DNA of 64,000 bases from Actinoplanes flavus (GCF_017592555.1 NZ_JAGFNS010000029.1:1-64000); one strand, 5' to 3'. Numbered from the stretch's first letter, positions 8,541 to 17,296 are shown. Notes: generated by a model not told the origin, from the sequence alone. Program-made: numbers and translations.

Positions 8541-9538
8541 GCTGGCGGATGCCGGCCGAGACCGAGCCGCACACCTGTACGTGGATGGCGTGGCCGTCGT
8601 CGGGTTACACCCTGGGTGACGACCCGGACGAGGCGCGGCAGGCGTGGGCGTCGGTGGCGCTGGCGGTGGCCGAGTTCGAGCCGGTCCGCATGGTCGTCGA
8701 CCCGTCGGCCCGGCGGGAGGCGCGCGACTGGCTGGGTGGCGCCGTCGAGTATTTCGAGGCCCCGCTGGACGACGCGTGGATGCGGGACTTCGGCCCGACG
8801 TTCGTGGTCGGCCCGGACGGGCTGGGCGCCGTGGACTGGGTGTTCAACGGCTGGGGGCGGCAGAGTTGGGCGACGTGGGAGCGGGACGCGCGGATCGCCC
8901 GCCGGGTCGCCGAGTGGGCGGGCGCCACGGTCGTCGGCTCGGAGATGGTCAACGAGGGTGGCGGGATCCATGTCGACGGCCGGGGGACGGTCCTGGTGAC
9001 CGAGACGGTGCAGCTCGATCCCGGCCGTAACCCCGGGTGGACGAGGCAGCGGGTGGAGGGTGAGCTGCGCCGCACCCTCGGCGTGGCGAAGGTAGTGTGG
9101 CTGCCGCGTGGCCTGACCCGGGACTACGGCGAGTTCGGCACGCGCGGGCACGTCGACATCGTGGCGACGATGACCGCTCCGGGGACGGTGTTGCTGCACG
9201 TCCAGCCGGATCCGCGGCATCCCGACCACGCGCTCGGGCCGCTTCTGAGGGATGCGTTTCCGCGCGACTGGACGATCGTCGACCTGCCCGCGCCGGAGGG
9301 CCTGGAGGACGACGGCGGGCCAGTTGATCACTCATATGTGAATCACCTAGTGTGCAACGCCGGTGTCGTCGCCTGCACGTTCGACGATCCCCGGGACGCC
9401 GCCGCGCTCGACATCCTGGCCGCCGCCTATCCCGGCCGCCGGGTGATCGGGATCGACGCCCGGGCGGTCTTCGCGCGGGGCGGTGGCATTCACTGCATCA
9501 CCCAGCAGGAACCGGCCATACCTGGAGGACTCTCGTGA
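8537..9538 (+). CDS. aguA: Agmatine deiminase
   Basis: 333 aa, peptidyl-arginine-deiminase (PAD_porph) family. Signatures: MAWPSSGYT, DDAWMRDFGPTFVV, NEGGGIHVDG, HVDIVATM and the catalytic Cys320 in ARGGGIHCITQQEP. It converts agmatine to N-carbamoylputrescine, the substrate of the upstream gene product. Both junctions are 4-bp overlaps (ATGA in, GTGA out), indicating translational coupling. Confidence 0.92.
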   Translation: MSWRMPAETEPHTCTWMAWPSSGYTLGDDPDEARQAWASVALAVAEFEPVRMVVDPSARREARDWLGGAVEYFEAPLDDAWMRDFGPTFVVGPDGLGAVDWVFNGWGRQSWATWERDARIARRVAEWAGATVVGSEMVNEGGGIHVDGRGTVLVTETVQLDPGRNPGWTRQRVEGELRRTLGVAKVVWLPRGLTRDYGEFGTRGHVDIVATMTAPGTVLLHVQPDPRHPDHALGPLLRDAFPRDWTIVDLPAPEGLEDDGGPVDHSYVNHLVCNAGVVACTFDDPRDAAALDILAAAYPGRRVIGIDARAVFARGGGIHCITQQEPAIPGGLS

Positions 9539-10896
9539 CCAGCGACCCCGACTACGACGTGGTGGTGGTCGGCGCCGGCGTCACCGGGCTGACCGTGGCC
9601 AACCGGCTGCGTGCGGCCGGCCGTGACGTGATCGTGCTGGAGGCCCGTGATCGCGTCGGCGGGCGGCTGCTGACCGAGACGGTCGACGGCGTACGTCTGG
9701 AGGTCGGTGGCCAGTGGGTGTCGCCGGACCAGACCAGTCTGCTGGCGCTGCTCGGCGAGCTGGGCCTGGAGACCTACTCCCGGTATCGGGAGGGCGAGTC
9801 GGTCTACATCGGGCGTGACGGGGTGCGGTGCACCTTCGAGGGCGAGAAGTTCCCGGTGTCCGAGCGGACCGCTGACGAGATGGACCGGCTCACCGTCGTT
9901 CTGGACAAGCTGGCCGCGGAGATGGATCCCCTGGAACCGTGGAACCATCCGGACGCCGATCGTCTCGACCGGATCTCGTTCGCCGCCTGGCTGGCCGAGC
10001 AGACCGACGACGCCGAGGCGCGCGACAACATCGGTCTCTACATCGGGCCGGCCATGCTGACCAAGCCGGCGCACTCGTTCTCGGCGTTGTCGGCGGTGCT
10101 GATGGCGGCGTCGGCGGGCGGTTTCAGCCATCTGGTGGACGCCGATTTCATCCTGGACCGGCGGGTGGTCGGCGGGTTGCAGCGGGTGCCCCTGGCTCTG
10201 GCCGGCCGGTTGCCGGCCGGGACGGTGCGTCTCGGTGAGGCGGTCACGAAGGTGGAGTGGGACGCCGACGGTGCGACCGTGTTCACCGGGCGGGGCCGCT
10301 ACCGTGGCCGGAACGTGGTGATGGCGGTGCCGCCGACCCTGGTGAGCCGGGTGCAGTACGTTCCGGCGCTGCCGCCGGTGCAGGCCCAGATGCGCCAGCA
10401 CATCTCGTTCGGCCTGGTGATCAAACTGCACATCACGTACGAGAAGCCGTTCTGGCGGGAACTCGGCCTGTCGGGTACGGCGTTCAGCCCGTACGCGCTG
10501 GTCCACGAGGCGTACGACAACACGAACGAGGACGTCGCCGGCGAGACCCGGGGGACGCTCGTCGGCTTCGTCTCGGACGTGAAGGCGGACGGTCTGCTGG
10601 CCCTGGACGCGGCGGAACGCCGGGCGCGGGTGCTGGAGTCGCTGGCCGCCTACTACGGTGAGCAGGCGCTGAAGCCGGTGCACTACTACGAGAGCCCGTG
10701 GATGGCCGACGAGTGGACGGTCGGCGCGTTCGGCACCAGCTTCGACATCGGGTCGCTGACCCGCTACGGCCGCCATCTGCGTTCGGACGTCGGGCCACTG
10801 GCTTTCGCCAGCAGTGACATCGCCGGCCTGGGGTTCCAGCACGTCGACGGGGCCATCCGCATGGGTGAGGCGGTCGCGGCCCGTCTGCTCTCCTAG
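9535..10896 (+). CDS. puo: Flavin amine oxidase, probable putrescine oxidase
   Basis: 453 aa. The GTG start overlaps the aguA stop (GTGA) and follows GGAGG (9524-9528); the frame stays open further upstream but inside aguA. Rossmann FAD motif VVVVGAGVTGLTVANRL near residue 10, then EARDRVGGRLLTE, and the normal C-terminal order ending FASSDIAGLGFQHVDGAIRMGEA. Similar to actinobacterial putrescine oxidases, oxidising putrescine to 4-aminobutanal with H2O2. It ends the operon, so agmatine can be carried to 4-aminobutanal by three adjacent genes. Substrate is inferred mainly from context. Confidence 0.85.
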   Translation: MTSDPDYDVVVVGAGVTGLTVANRLRAAGRDVIVLEARDRVGGRLLTETVDGVRLEVGGQWVSPDQTSLLALLGELGLETYSRYREGESVYIGRDGVRCTFEGEKFPVSERTADEMDRLTVVLDKLAAEMDPLEPWNHPDADRLDRISFAAWLAEQTDDAEARDNIGLYIGPAMLTKPAHSFSALSAVLMAASAGGFSHLVDADFILDRRVVGGLQRVPLALAGRLPAGTVRLGEAVTKVEWDADGATVFTGRGRYRGRNVVMAVPPTLVSRVQYVPALPPVQAQMRQHISFGLVIKLHITYEKPFWRELGLSGTAFSPYALVHEAYDNTNEDVAGETRGTLVGFVSDVKADGLLALDAAERRARVLESLAAYYGEQALKPVHYYESPWMADEWTVGAFGTSFDIGSLTRYGRHLRSDVGPLAFASSDIAGLGFQHVDGAIRMGEAVAARLLS

Positions 10897-11063
10897 CCCG
10901 TCCGGGCCGCGGCGCGGATGCGGGTCGCGGTCCGTGCGGCGGGCGCGGCGCCGTCCACACCAGATCAGACCTTCACGGTACGGGCGCCGCGCGCGTGCGT
11001 GTCTTTCTGCCGGCGGTCGAGGTGCTGGCGGTCGAGGTGCCGACGGCCGAGATGTTGACACCG

Positions 11064-12494
11064 TCAGCCGTGGTGGTGATGGCCGGCGGGGATGGTGCGG
11101 GGGACGAGGTGTTCGGTGCCGGGGTCGACGATCACGAACTGGCCCATCATGCCCTTGTCCTCGTGGCGCAGCAGGTGGCAGTGGTACATGTACGGGGTGA
11201 CCGGGTCGGTGTGGCGGCCGAACCGGACGGCCAGGCGTACCTTGGCGTGCTTTTTCAGGAACACGGTGTCCTTGGGGCCGGCCAGGTGGGCCGGTGGCGG
11301 TTGGCCGTCGATGTCGAGGATGGTGAACGCCACCTCGTGGATGTGGAAGTTGTGGGCGTAGGTGGTGTTGTCGATCTCCCAGATCTCCACGGCGCCGGCC
11401 GGGACCACCTCGTCGATCCGGTTCATGTCCATGTCCCGGCCGTTGATCTCCGAGCCGGACAGGGTGAACCTGCGGACCCGTGCGCTCGGTGGCGGGATCA
11501 CGGCGGCTGGGCCGCCGAGTGTCTGCGGTAGTGGCTTCGACGGTTGCAACGCGGCGGCGGCGACGACCTTGAGCAGCTTGAAGTCGTCCTCTTCCGGGTC
11601 GTTGGCGTCTCTGCGGTTCTCGCCGATGCTGTCGAGCACCACGGTCTCGCCGGGGGCGAAGCCGGCCACGATCTCGATCCGCTCGCCGGGGCTGATCTTC
11701 ACCCGGTCGGCCGGCGCCGGGGCCGGCAGCAGGCCCGCGTCGCCGGCGACGACGTGGAACGGACGGTGGTCGGCGAACCCGATCCGGTAGACGCGGGTGT
11801 TGGAGGCGTTGAGCAGCCGGAACCGTACCTGCGAGGTGGTCACCTCGACGTACGGGTCGATGGTGCCGTTGATCATGATGGTGTCGCCGAGCAGGCCGAA
11901 GGTGCCGTTGTCGACCGGGCCGGTGACCAGCCGCCCGTCGTCGAGGATCTTGTCCTGGACGATCAGGGGGATGTCGTCGATGCCGTAGTCCGACGGGAGG
12001 GCCGGCCCGCCCGGTTCGTCGATGAGGAACAGCCCGGCCAGCCCGCGGTAGACGTGCATCGCCGTGCTGCCGTGCGGGTGCGGGTGGAACCAGGTGGTGG
12101 CGGCCGGCTGGTCGACGGTCCACTGCGGGGTCCAGGTGGCGCCGGGTGCGATGCTCTGGTGCGGGCCGCCGTCCATCCGGGCCGGCAGGCGTATGCCGTG
12201 CCAGTGCAGGGTGGTCGCCTCGGGCAGCCGGTTGGTGACGGCCATCCGTACGCGTTCACCGCGTTTCGCGCGGACCGCCGGCCCGAGATGGCCGCCGTTT
12301 ATCCCCCACGTTCCGTGGTCTCCGGTCTGTAGGTTCAAATCGAATCGGCGGAATCCGTCCGGGTCGATTCTCGACGGCGCCAGCGGTGGGATGTGCAGCC
12401 GGTTGGCAAAGCTCAGCGGCTGTCTATTCGCGTCGGAACAGCCGCTGAGCAGTGGTGCGAGAACGGCCAGGGAAAGGAGACTTCTGCGTTTCAC
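11064..12494 (-). CDS. Multicopper oxidase lipoprotein (CueO/bilirubin-oxidase-like)
   Basis: 476 aa, GTG start, signal with lipobox LLSGC (Cys about 19). All four copper-binding motifs are present: TLHWHGIR, WFHPHPHG, HNFHIHEVAF and HCHLLRHEDKGMMGQF, giving the T1 and T2/T3 centres; the axial Met of the T1 site is in GMMGQF. It ends in a His-rich tail (AGHHHHG). Likely outer-face copper or metal oxidase. A 16-bp palindrome about 60 bp upstream may be its operator. It follows a two-component operon on the same strand, 77 bp downstream of the response-regulator stop, which could control it. Confidence 0.9.
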   Translation of the reverse strand: MKRRSLLSLAVLAPLLSGCSDANRQPLSFANRLHIPPLAPSRIDPDGFRRFDLNLQTGDHGTWGINGGHLGPAVRAKRGERVRMAVTNRLPEATTLHWHGIRLPARMDGGPHQSIAPGATWTPQWTVDQPAATTWFHPHPHGSTAMHVYRGLAGLFLIDEPGGPALPSDYGIDDIPLIVQDKILDDGRLVTGPVDNGTFGLLGDTIMINGTIDPYVEVTTSQVRFRLLNASNTRVYRIGFADHRPFHVVAGDAGLLPAPAPADRVKISPGERIEIVAGFAPGETVVLDSIGENRRDANDPEEDDFKLLKVVAAAALQPSKPLPQTLGGPAAVIPPPSARVRRFTLSGSEINGRDMDMNRIDEVVPAGAVEIWEIDNTTYAHNFHIHEVAFTILDIDGQPPPAHLAGPKDTVFLKKHAKVRLAVRFGRHTDPVTPYMYHCHLLRHEDKGMMGQFVIVDPGTEHLVPRTIPAGHHHHG

Positions 12495-12554
12495 GATTTC
12501 TATCGTGGCGTTTCATCAACGTCGGTGAAATCGGTGGTGTCCCGGAAACGCGCG

Positions 12555-12570
12555 TACATCCCGGGATGTA
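12555..12570. promoter_or_regulatory. 16-bp perfect palindrome upstream of the multicopper oxidase
   Basis: TACATCCCGGGATGTA, perfectly self-complementary, between the response-regulator stop and the multicopper oxidase start. It has no loop, so it makes a poor terminator but a good dimer-binding site. TACA/TGTA ends recall copper-regulator boxes in other bacteria (analogy only). Confidence 0.55.
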
Positions 12571-12571
12571 T

Positions 12572-13234
12572 TCAGGGCAGCCAGCCGGGCCGGATACGAC
12601 CGGACTCGTAGGCCAGCACCACCATTTGGGCGCGGTCGCGCAGGCCGAGTTTGGCGAGAATCCGGCTGACGTGGGTCTTGGTGGTCGGGTAGCTGATCGC
12701 CAGCCGGGTTGCGATCTCCTCGTTCGAGAGGCCGGCCGCGACCAGGTCGAGGATCTCGGTCTCGCGGCCGGTCAGGGCGGCCAGTCGCGGGGCGGGCGGC
12801 GGGGTGAGCCGGCCGGCCGTCTCGGCGATCAGGCGGCGGGTCACCGACGGGGCGAGCAGGGCGTCGCCGCGGGCCACCACCCGTACGGCGTGGATCAGCT
12901 CGTCCGGTTCCAGGTCCTTGAGCAGGAATCCGCTGGCGCCCGCGCGGATGGCCCCGTACACGTACTCGTCGGATTCGTAGGTGGTGAGGATGACGACCCG
13001 GACGCCGGCCAGGTCGGGGTCGGCGCAGATGCGTCGGGTGGCGGCGAGCCCGTCGGCGCCGGGCATGCGGACGTCCATCAGCATCACGTCCGGCCGGGCG
13101 GTCCGGGCCAGGTCGACGGCCTGTGTGCCGTCGGCGGCCTCACCGGCGACGGTGATGTCCGGTTCGCCGGTGAGGATGGCGCGGAATCCCGCCCGTACCA
13201 GTGCCTGATCGTCGGCCAGGGCAACGGAGATCAT
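12572..13234 (-). CDS. NarL/FixJ-type response regulator
   Basis: 220 aa. Receiver domain with DD at 8-9, phospho-acceptor Asp54 (VMLMDVRMPG) and Lys in FLLKDLEPDE; C-terminal LuxR-type helix-turn-helix (LTGRETEILDLVAAGLSNEEIA). Its ATG overlaps the stop of the cognate kinase by 4 bp. Last gene of a MEDS-ATPase, kinase, regulator operon and adjacent to the multicopper oxidase. Confidence 0.95.
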   Translation of the reverse strand: MISVALADDQALVRAGFRAILTGEPDITVAGEAADGTQAVDLARTARPDVMLMDVRMPGADGLAATRRICADPDLAGVRVVILTTYESDEYVYGAIRAGASGFLLKDLEPDELIHAVRVVARGDALLAPSVTRRLIAETAGRLTPPPAPRLAALTGRETEILDLVAAGLSNEEIATRLAISYPTTKTHVSRILAKLGLRDRAQMVVLAYESGRIRPGWLP

Positions 13235-14319
13235 CGCGTGCCGTCCTCGGGAAGGGCGAGGGGGATCCGGGCGCGGACCTGGAATCCGCCACCGGGCCGT
13301 GGCCCGGCCCGCAGGTCGCCGCCGAGGCCGGTGGCGCGTTCGGCCATGCCGCGCAGACCGTTGCCCTCGGTGACGGCGGCCGGGGCGGATCCGTCGTCGG
13401 TGACGGTGACCAGCAGGTCCGGGCCGTCCACGAGCAGGGCGACGTCGGCGCTGCCGGCGGCGGCGTGCCGGATCGTGTTGGTCAGCGCCTCCTGGACGAT
13501 CCGGTAGGCGGCCGCCTGTACCGCGGCTGGAACCGTGGTGTCCGGCGGCGGCCCGGTGACGTGCACGGGCAGGCCGGCGGCCTCGGTGCGGCCGGCCAGT
13601 TCGGGCAGGTCGGCGAGGCCCGGCTCGGTGTCGCGCAGCATGCCGAGTACCGTGCGCACCTCCCGCAGGGCGTCCCTGCCGGCGGCGCGAATGGTGCGCA
13701 GCGCCTCGAACGCGCCGTCGGGTTCCCGGGTGTGCAGGGCGGCGCCGGCCTGCACGGTGATCATCGACAGTTGGTGGGCGAGGACGTCGTGCAGTTCGCG
13801 GGCGATGCGCAGCCGTTCCTCGGCGGCGCGGCGCAGCGCCTCGCTCTCCCGGCTCGCCTCGGCCAGGGTGGCCCGCTGTTCGGCTTCGGCCACCTGCCGG
13901 GCGCGGCCGCGGGCCACCTCGCCGAGCGCCACCGGCAGCAGCAGTATCGGCGTGATCCCGATGAGCGCCTGGATCGGGTCACCGCCGGCCGCCGCGAACA
14001 CGGCCGTCATCAGGGTCGCGGCGGCGCCGGCCGGGATCGGCCCACGTTCGCGGGCGGTGGTGTAGAGGGCGACGACCAGCGCCAGGATCAGCGGCGCGTC
14101 CGGGAAGCCGAGCGGGTAGTAGAGCAGCGTCGCGGTCGCGGTGACGGCCAGCACGGTGACCGGGAAGCGCCGCCGCCACAGCAGCGCGGCGCAGGCGGCG
14201 CCGATCAGGGCCGCGCCGGCGGGAAGCAGCGGCCGGGCACTGCCGGCGCCGGTCAGCGCGGCGGCCACGGTGAGCGCGGCCACCGCGGCGGCGATCACGG
14301 CATCCCGGGGCGGCCGCAC
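13231..14319 (-). CDS. Sensor histidine kinase (HisKA_3 type)
   Basis: 362 aa, GTG start. The N-terminus carries several hydrophobic helices (AAVAALTVAAALTGAG, LILALVVALYTT, and others), then a coiled region, the phospho-acceptor box ELHDVLAHQLSMITVQ and a HATPase domain (NTIRHAA, NGLRGMAERA). Typical integral-membrane partner of NarL regulators. It starts 4 bp after the MEDS-ATPase stop and overlaps the regulator gene. Signal unknown. Confidence 0.93.
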   Translation of the reverse strand: MRPPRDAVIAAAVAALTVAAALTGAGSARPLLPAGAALIGAACAALLWRRRFPVTVLAVTATATLLYYPLGFPDAPLILALVVALYTTARERGPIPAGAAATLMTAVFAAAGGDPIQALIGITPILLLPVALGEVARGRARQVAEAEQRATLAEASRESEALRRAAEERLRIARELHDVLAHQLSMITVQAGAALHTREPDGAFEALRTIRAAGRDALREVRTVLGMLRDTEPGLADLPELAGRTEAAGLPVHVTGPPPDTTVPAAVQAAAYRIVQEALTNTIRHAAAGSADVALLVDGPDLLVTVTDDGSAPAAVTEGNGLRGMAERATGLGGDLRAGPRPGGGFQVRARIPLALPEDGTR

Positions 14320-14323
14320 CCGT

Positions 14324-15262
14324 TCAGAGTCCCATGTGCAGGCGGATGCTGGTGCCGTCCGGGCCGGTGTGGACGCGGACCAGGTCGCAGAGCCGGTTCG
14401 CCAGGAGCAGGCCGCGGCCGCCCTCGGCGTCCGGTGGTGGCGGGATCCGCCCGGCCAACGGGTCGGCCAGACAGCCGTGGTCGTCGATCTGGCAGACCAG
14501 CCGGCCGGCCTCGGTCCAGATGCTGACGGTGCCGTCGCCGCCGGTGTGGGCGATGGTGTTCTCGGCGAGTTCGTTGACGGCGATCAGCAGGTCGCCGCCA
14601 CGATCGGGGTCCAGGTGGCCGGCCTCGGCGGTGACGAACCGGCGGACCGCGGCCAGGTCGGTGGCGTGCCGGTAGGTCAGGGTCGCGGCGGTGACCGGCA
14701 CTTTCGGCAGCGGCTGGTTGAAGGTGGCGGCCGTGGCGTACGGGTCGTCGTACCAAGGGCTGGGCCGCCGGGCACCGTCGACGATCATCACCGGGTGGGT
14801 GCGCCACGCGTCGCGGACCCGGGCCGGATCCAGGCGGCCGACGTCGTACGGACAGAGGATCGTCACGTCGCGGGCCGCGAACACCACGTTGATCAGCGCC
14901 TCGTGGGCGGCGCAGGCCGGGTACTCCAGGTTGGTGCGGCCGGGCCAGACCGGCTCGCCGACGATCGACACGCGGCGGCCCGGATGGGCGGCCAGGAACG
15001 CCAGCAGCACCCCGGGGATGATCCGGCCCGGGTTGCGCCCGGCCACCGTCATGTCGGCGAACGTCACCTGGCCGGCGACGTCGGTGAGCGTCTCGCGCAG
15101 CGCCGCCAGGTTCGGTGGCGGCACCGCGACCAGGACGGCCTCGCCGGCGCCCACCGCCTCCCGGACGAAACCGGTGACCGCGGACAGGTATCGGGCGCGG
15201 CTGTCGTAGAGCAGGCCGGGATGGTCGAGGACCGCTCCGTCGCCGGTGGCGGTCAGGGTCAT
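14324..15262 (-). CDS. MEDS-domain protein with C-terminal HATPase (anti-sigma-type kinase fold)
   Basis: 312 aa. The N-terminal about 165 residues (HPGLLYDSRARYLSAVTGFV, FADMTVAGRNPGRIIP, CPYDVGRLDP) match the MEDS sensory domain seen in DcmR-like proteins. The rest is an RsbW-like HATPase (NELAENTIAHTGGDG, DAEGGRGLLLANRLCDLV). Such fusions are common in actinomycetes and are thought to be anti-sigma or signalling ATPases. First gene of an operon with a kinase/regulator pair, which is a less usual context. Confidence 0.85.
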   Translation of the reverse strand: MTLTATGDGAVLDHPGLLYDSRARYLSAVTGFVREAVGAGEAVLVAVPPPNLAALRETLTDVAGQVTFADMTVAGRNPGRIIPGVLLAFLAAHPGRRVSIVGEPVWPGRTNLEYPACAAHEALINVVFAARDVTILCPYDVGRLDPARVRDAWRTHPVMIVDGARRPSPWYDDPYATAATFNQPLPKVPVTAATLTYRHATDLAAVRRFVTAEAGHLDPDRGGDLLIAVNELAENTIAHTGGDGTVSIWTEAGRLVCQIDDHGCLADPLAGRIPPPPDAEGGRGLLLANRLCDLVRVHTGPDGTSIRLHMGL

Positions 15263-15453
15263 GCGTTCGGTTCCACGTTCGTGTCCGGGGCGGTCGATGT
15301 CAGTGGCCGGCGCACCCTCGCCGACGGTGCTCCACCGGTGGACTCTACTGCCCGGAACCGGCGGTCACTCGAACGAGGGGTGCCGGAATCCGGCCGGCGC
15401 AAGATCGCGACCGTCGGTGCGGTGTGCCGTTGCATGAAGGAGGAGACGAGACG

Positions 15454-15795
15454 ATGAGCCTGCCGGATCTGAGCACCTACACTCCGCAGCGGTCCATGCC
15501 GGACGCGGAGTTCGAGGGCACCGCCGTGCCCGGGTTGCGCGCTGACTATTTCCGGCGGGTGGACGGCGATCGCGTCGCGTCCGTCGGCCGGTACCGCTAC
15601 CGGGGCCGTGATGTGCTGATGGCCTGGGGCTATGCCGACGAGAAGCACTGCCGGCGGCACGCCGTGCACGACCCGGAACGCGGGTGGCAGGACGTCGTCG
15701 AGGGCTGCCCGGACGTACGGTTCGTCCGCGACGGCGACGGGCCGGTCGTGGGGGTCGAGGTCCGTGCCCCGGGTGACCGCTGGCTGCGTGCCTGA
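15454..15795 (+). CDS. Small hypothetical protein
   Basis: 113 aa, not recognised. The ATG is set by AAGGAGGAG (15437-15445); the frame is open 30 bp further upstream but that would overrun the ribosome site. Rich in Arg and Asp with several Trp and Tyr (RYRYRGRDVLMAWGYADEKH), no signal or membrane segment. Alone on its strand, divergent from the MEDS operon, so the 190-bp gap before it holds both promoters. Confidence 0.7.
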   Translation: MSLPDLSTYTPQRSMPDAEFEGTAVPGLRADYFRRVDGDRVASVGRYRYRGRDVLMAWGYADEKHCRRHAVHDPERGWQDVVEGCPDVRFVRDGDGPVVGVEVRAPGDRWLRA

Positions 15796-15887
15796 GCCGC
15801 ACCTCTCTCGGGGTACGCGCCACGCGTGCCCGGATCCGGCCGACAGTCAGCCGGGTGCCCGTTGCCGGGCGGGCTTCGCCGAGGCGG

Positions 15888-17186
15888 TCAGCCGTGCCCA
15901 CCGCCCTGGTGATCCGGGGGATCACCGCGCCGTGCCGAGCCCGTGTCGCCGGTCGTGAATCCGTGGACCGCCTCGGCGAAGACGGCCGCCGCTCGTGCGG
16001 CGACCTGGTCGTCCGGGCCCGCCCACAGGTCGTCCAGCCAGGGGCCGGCGAAGAGGCCGACCAGCGTCGGTGTCCCGTCCGCGGCGGTAGCGTCCAGCCA
16101 TTCGCTCACACAGTTCTCGCCGGGACCGTGCACCCGGTAGTAGCCGGCCGGCCGCACCGGCCAGAACCGCCTGTCGCATCGCAGGATCACCTTCTCCACC
16201 CGGCCCATGCCGAGCCGTTCGAGGGCGGTGCGGTGGGTGACGGGAAGCGGCGGGTCGAACGTGATCGCGCCGCCGGCGAGCACCCCGACCGGCGCGGTCA
16301 CGATCACGGCGTCCACCCGCGGGTCGTCGTCGAGGGTCACGCCCTCCGGGCCGGTGCGGACGAGGTGGACCGGCCGGTTCAGCCGGATGTCGAGGTTTTC
16401 GGCCAGGTGGTCGACCAGGAGCCGGTAGCCGCCGACGATCCAGCGGTCGCCTTCGCCGACGCCCGGCTCGAAGCCGTGCCGGGCGCTGAGCCAGGACAGC
16501 GGGGCGCCGGAGTCCATCACGATCTCCGCGTCGACGAACCGGCGGATGTCGTCCGGTGTCCACCTGCCGGGATCGGCGAGCCAGCCGTCGAGCACCTCGG
16601 CGATGCCGGCCTGCTCGGAGGCGGCGGCCAGGCGGGCCCGCAGCTCGTCCTCCAGACCGTCCGGGATCGTGTAGGGGGCGCCCAGCACGAGCGGGTCGGT
16701 GAAGTCGGTCGGGACCATCGGCAGGTCCAGCCGCTCGGCGAGCCGGGCCAGGGTGTTGTCGTGGAACTGCTGCAACCAGTTGGCGCCCAGGTCGAAGCCG
16801 AAGCCGCCGACCCGGGCGGGCGCGGTCCGGCCGCCGACGCGGTCGCGGGCCTCGAGGACCCGCGTCCACACGCCACGGTCGGTCAGGGTGCGTGCCGCGG
16901 CCAGGCCGGCGATGCCGGCGCCGATCACGGCCACCCGGGAATGTCCCTGCTCGGCGGCCCAGGCTCCGGCGGAGACCCCTTCCTCGTACGCTCCGTGCGT
17001 CATCGCCGCGCGAGTGGCATGGGTGGCCTCCCCGGCGATCCGCAGGCGTGATCCGATCGGGGCGCCGAGGTCGGTGCGGTGCCGTGGTGTGCCGCCCCGG
17101 CCGATCAGGCTCCACGATCCGCGCGCCCAGGGGTCGTCGCCCCAGCGGGAGACCGCCGACGCAACCACCCCTTGCCAGATCGACAT
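15888..17186 (-). CDS. Flavin amine oxidase-like protein with permuted domain order
   Basis: 432 aa from the ATG at 17186; a GTG 46 codons upstream is less likely. The N-terminal about 85 residues hold what is normally the C-terminal end of flavin amine oxidases: SRWGDDPWARGSWS, then RLRIAGEATHATRAAMTHGAYEEG. Only after this comes the Rossmann motif VAVIGAGIAGLAAARTL and EARDRVGGRTA, normally residues 1-60. The protein then runs through the substrate domain and stops at about AVFAEAVHGF, exactly where the N-terminal piece would normally follow. Each piece occurs once, so this reads as a circular permutation, not a duplication. FAD-binding parts are intact. Convergent with the small gene before it; substrate unknown. 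Confidence 0.85.
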   Translation of the reverse strand: MSIWQGVVASAVSRWGDDPWARGSWSLIGRGGTPRHRTDLGAPIGSRLRIAGEATHATRAAMTHGAYEEGVSAGAWAAEQGHSRVAVIGAGIAGLAAARTLTDRGVWTRVLEARDRVGGRTAPARVGGFGFDLGANWLQQFHDNTLARLAERLDLPMVPTDFTDPLVLGAPYTIPDGLEDELRARLAAASEQAGIAEVLDGWLADPGRWTPDDIRRFVDAEIVMDSGAPLSWLSARHGFEPGVGEGDRWIVGGYRLLVDHLAENLDIRLNRPVHLVRTGPEGVTLDDDPRVDAVIVTAPVGVLAGGAITFDPPLPVTHRTALERLGMGRVEKVILRCDRRFWPVRPAGYYRVHGPGENCVSEWLDATAADGTPTLVGLFAGPWLDDLWAGPDDQVAARAAAVFAEAVHGFTTGDTGSARRGDPPDHQGGGHG

Positions 17187-17256
17187 GCTCGGGAGCGTAC
17201 GTGAAGCGTCATGATGGAGCTGTGGGGCTGCCGGGGCCGCAGTGGCGTGACCGATG

Positions 17257-17296
17257 ACCTGTGCCCGAAGTCTGGGACCTGCGCCCGAAGTCTGGC
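17257..17296. repeat. Two tandem 20-bp repeats upstream of pntA
   Basis: ACCTGTGCCCGAAGTCTGGG is followed directly by a copy differing at two or three positions (starts 17257 and 17277). It lies between the divergent amine oxidase and pntA starts, about 95-130 bp before pntA. Two helical-turn-spaced copies could be a regulator site. Confidence 0.5.
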
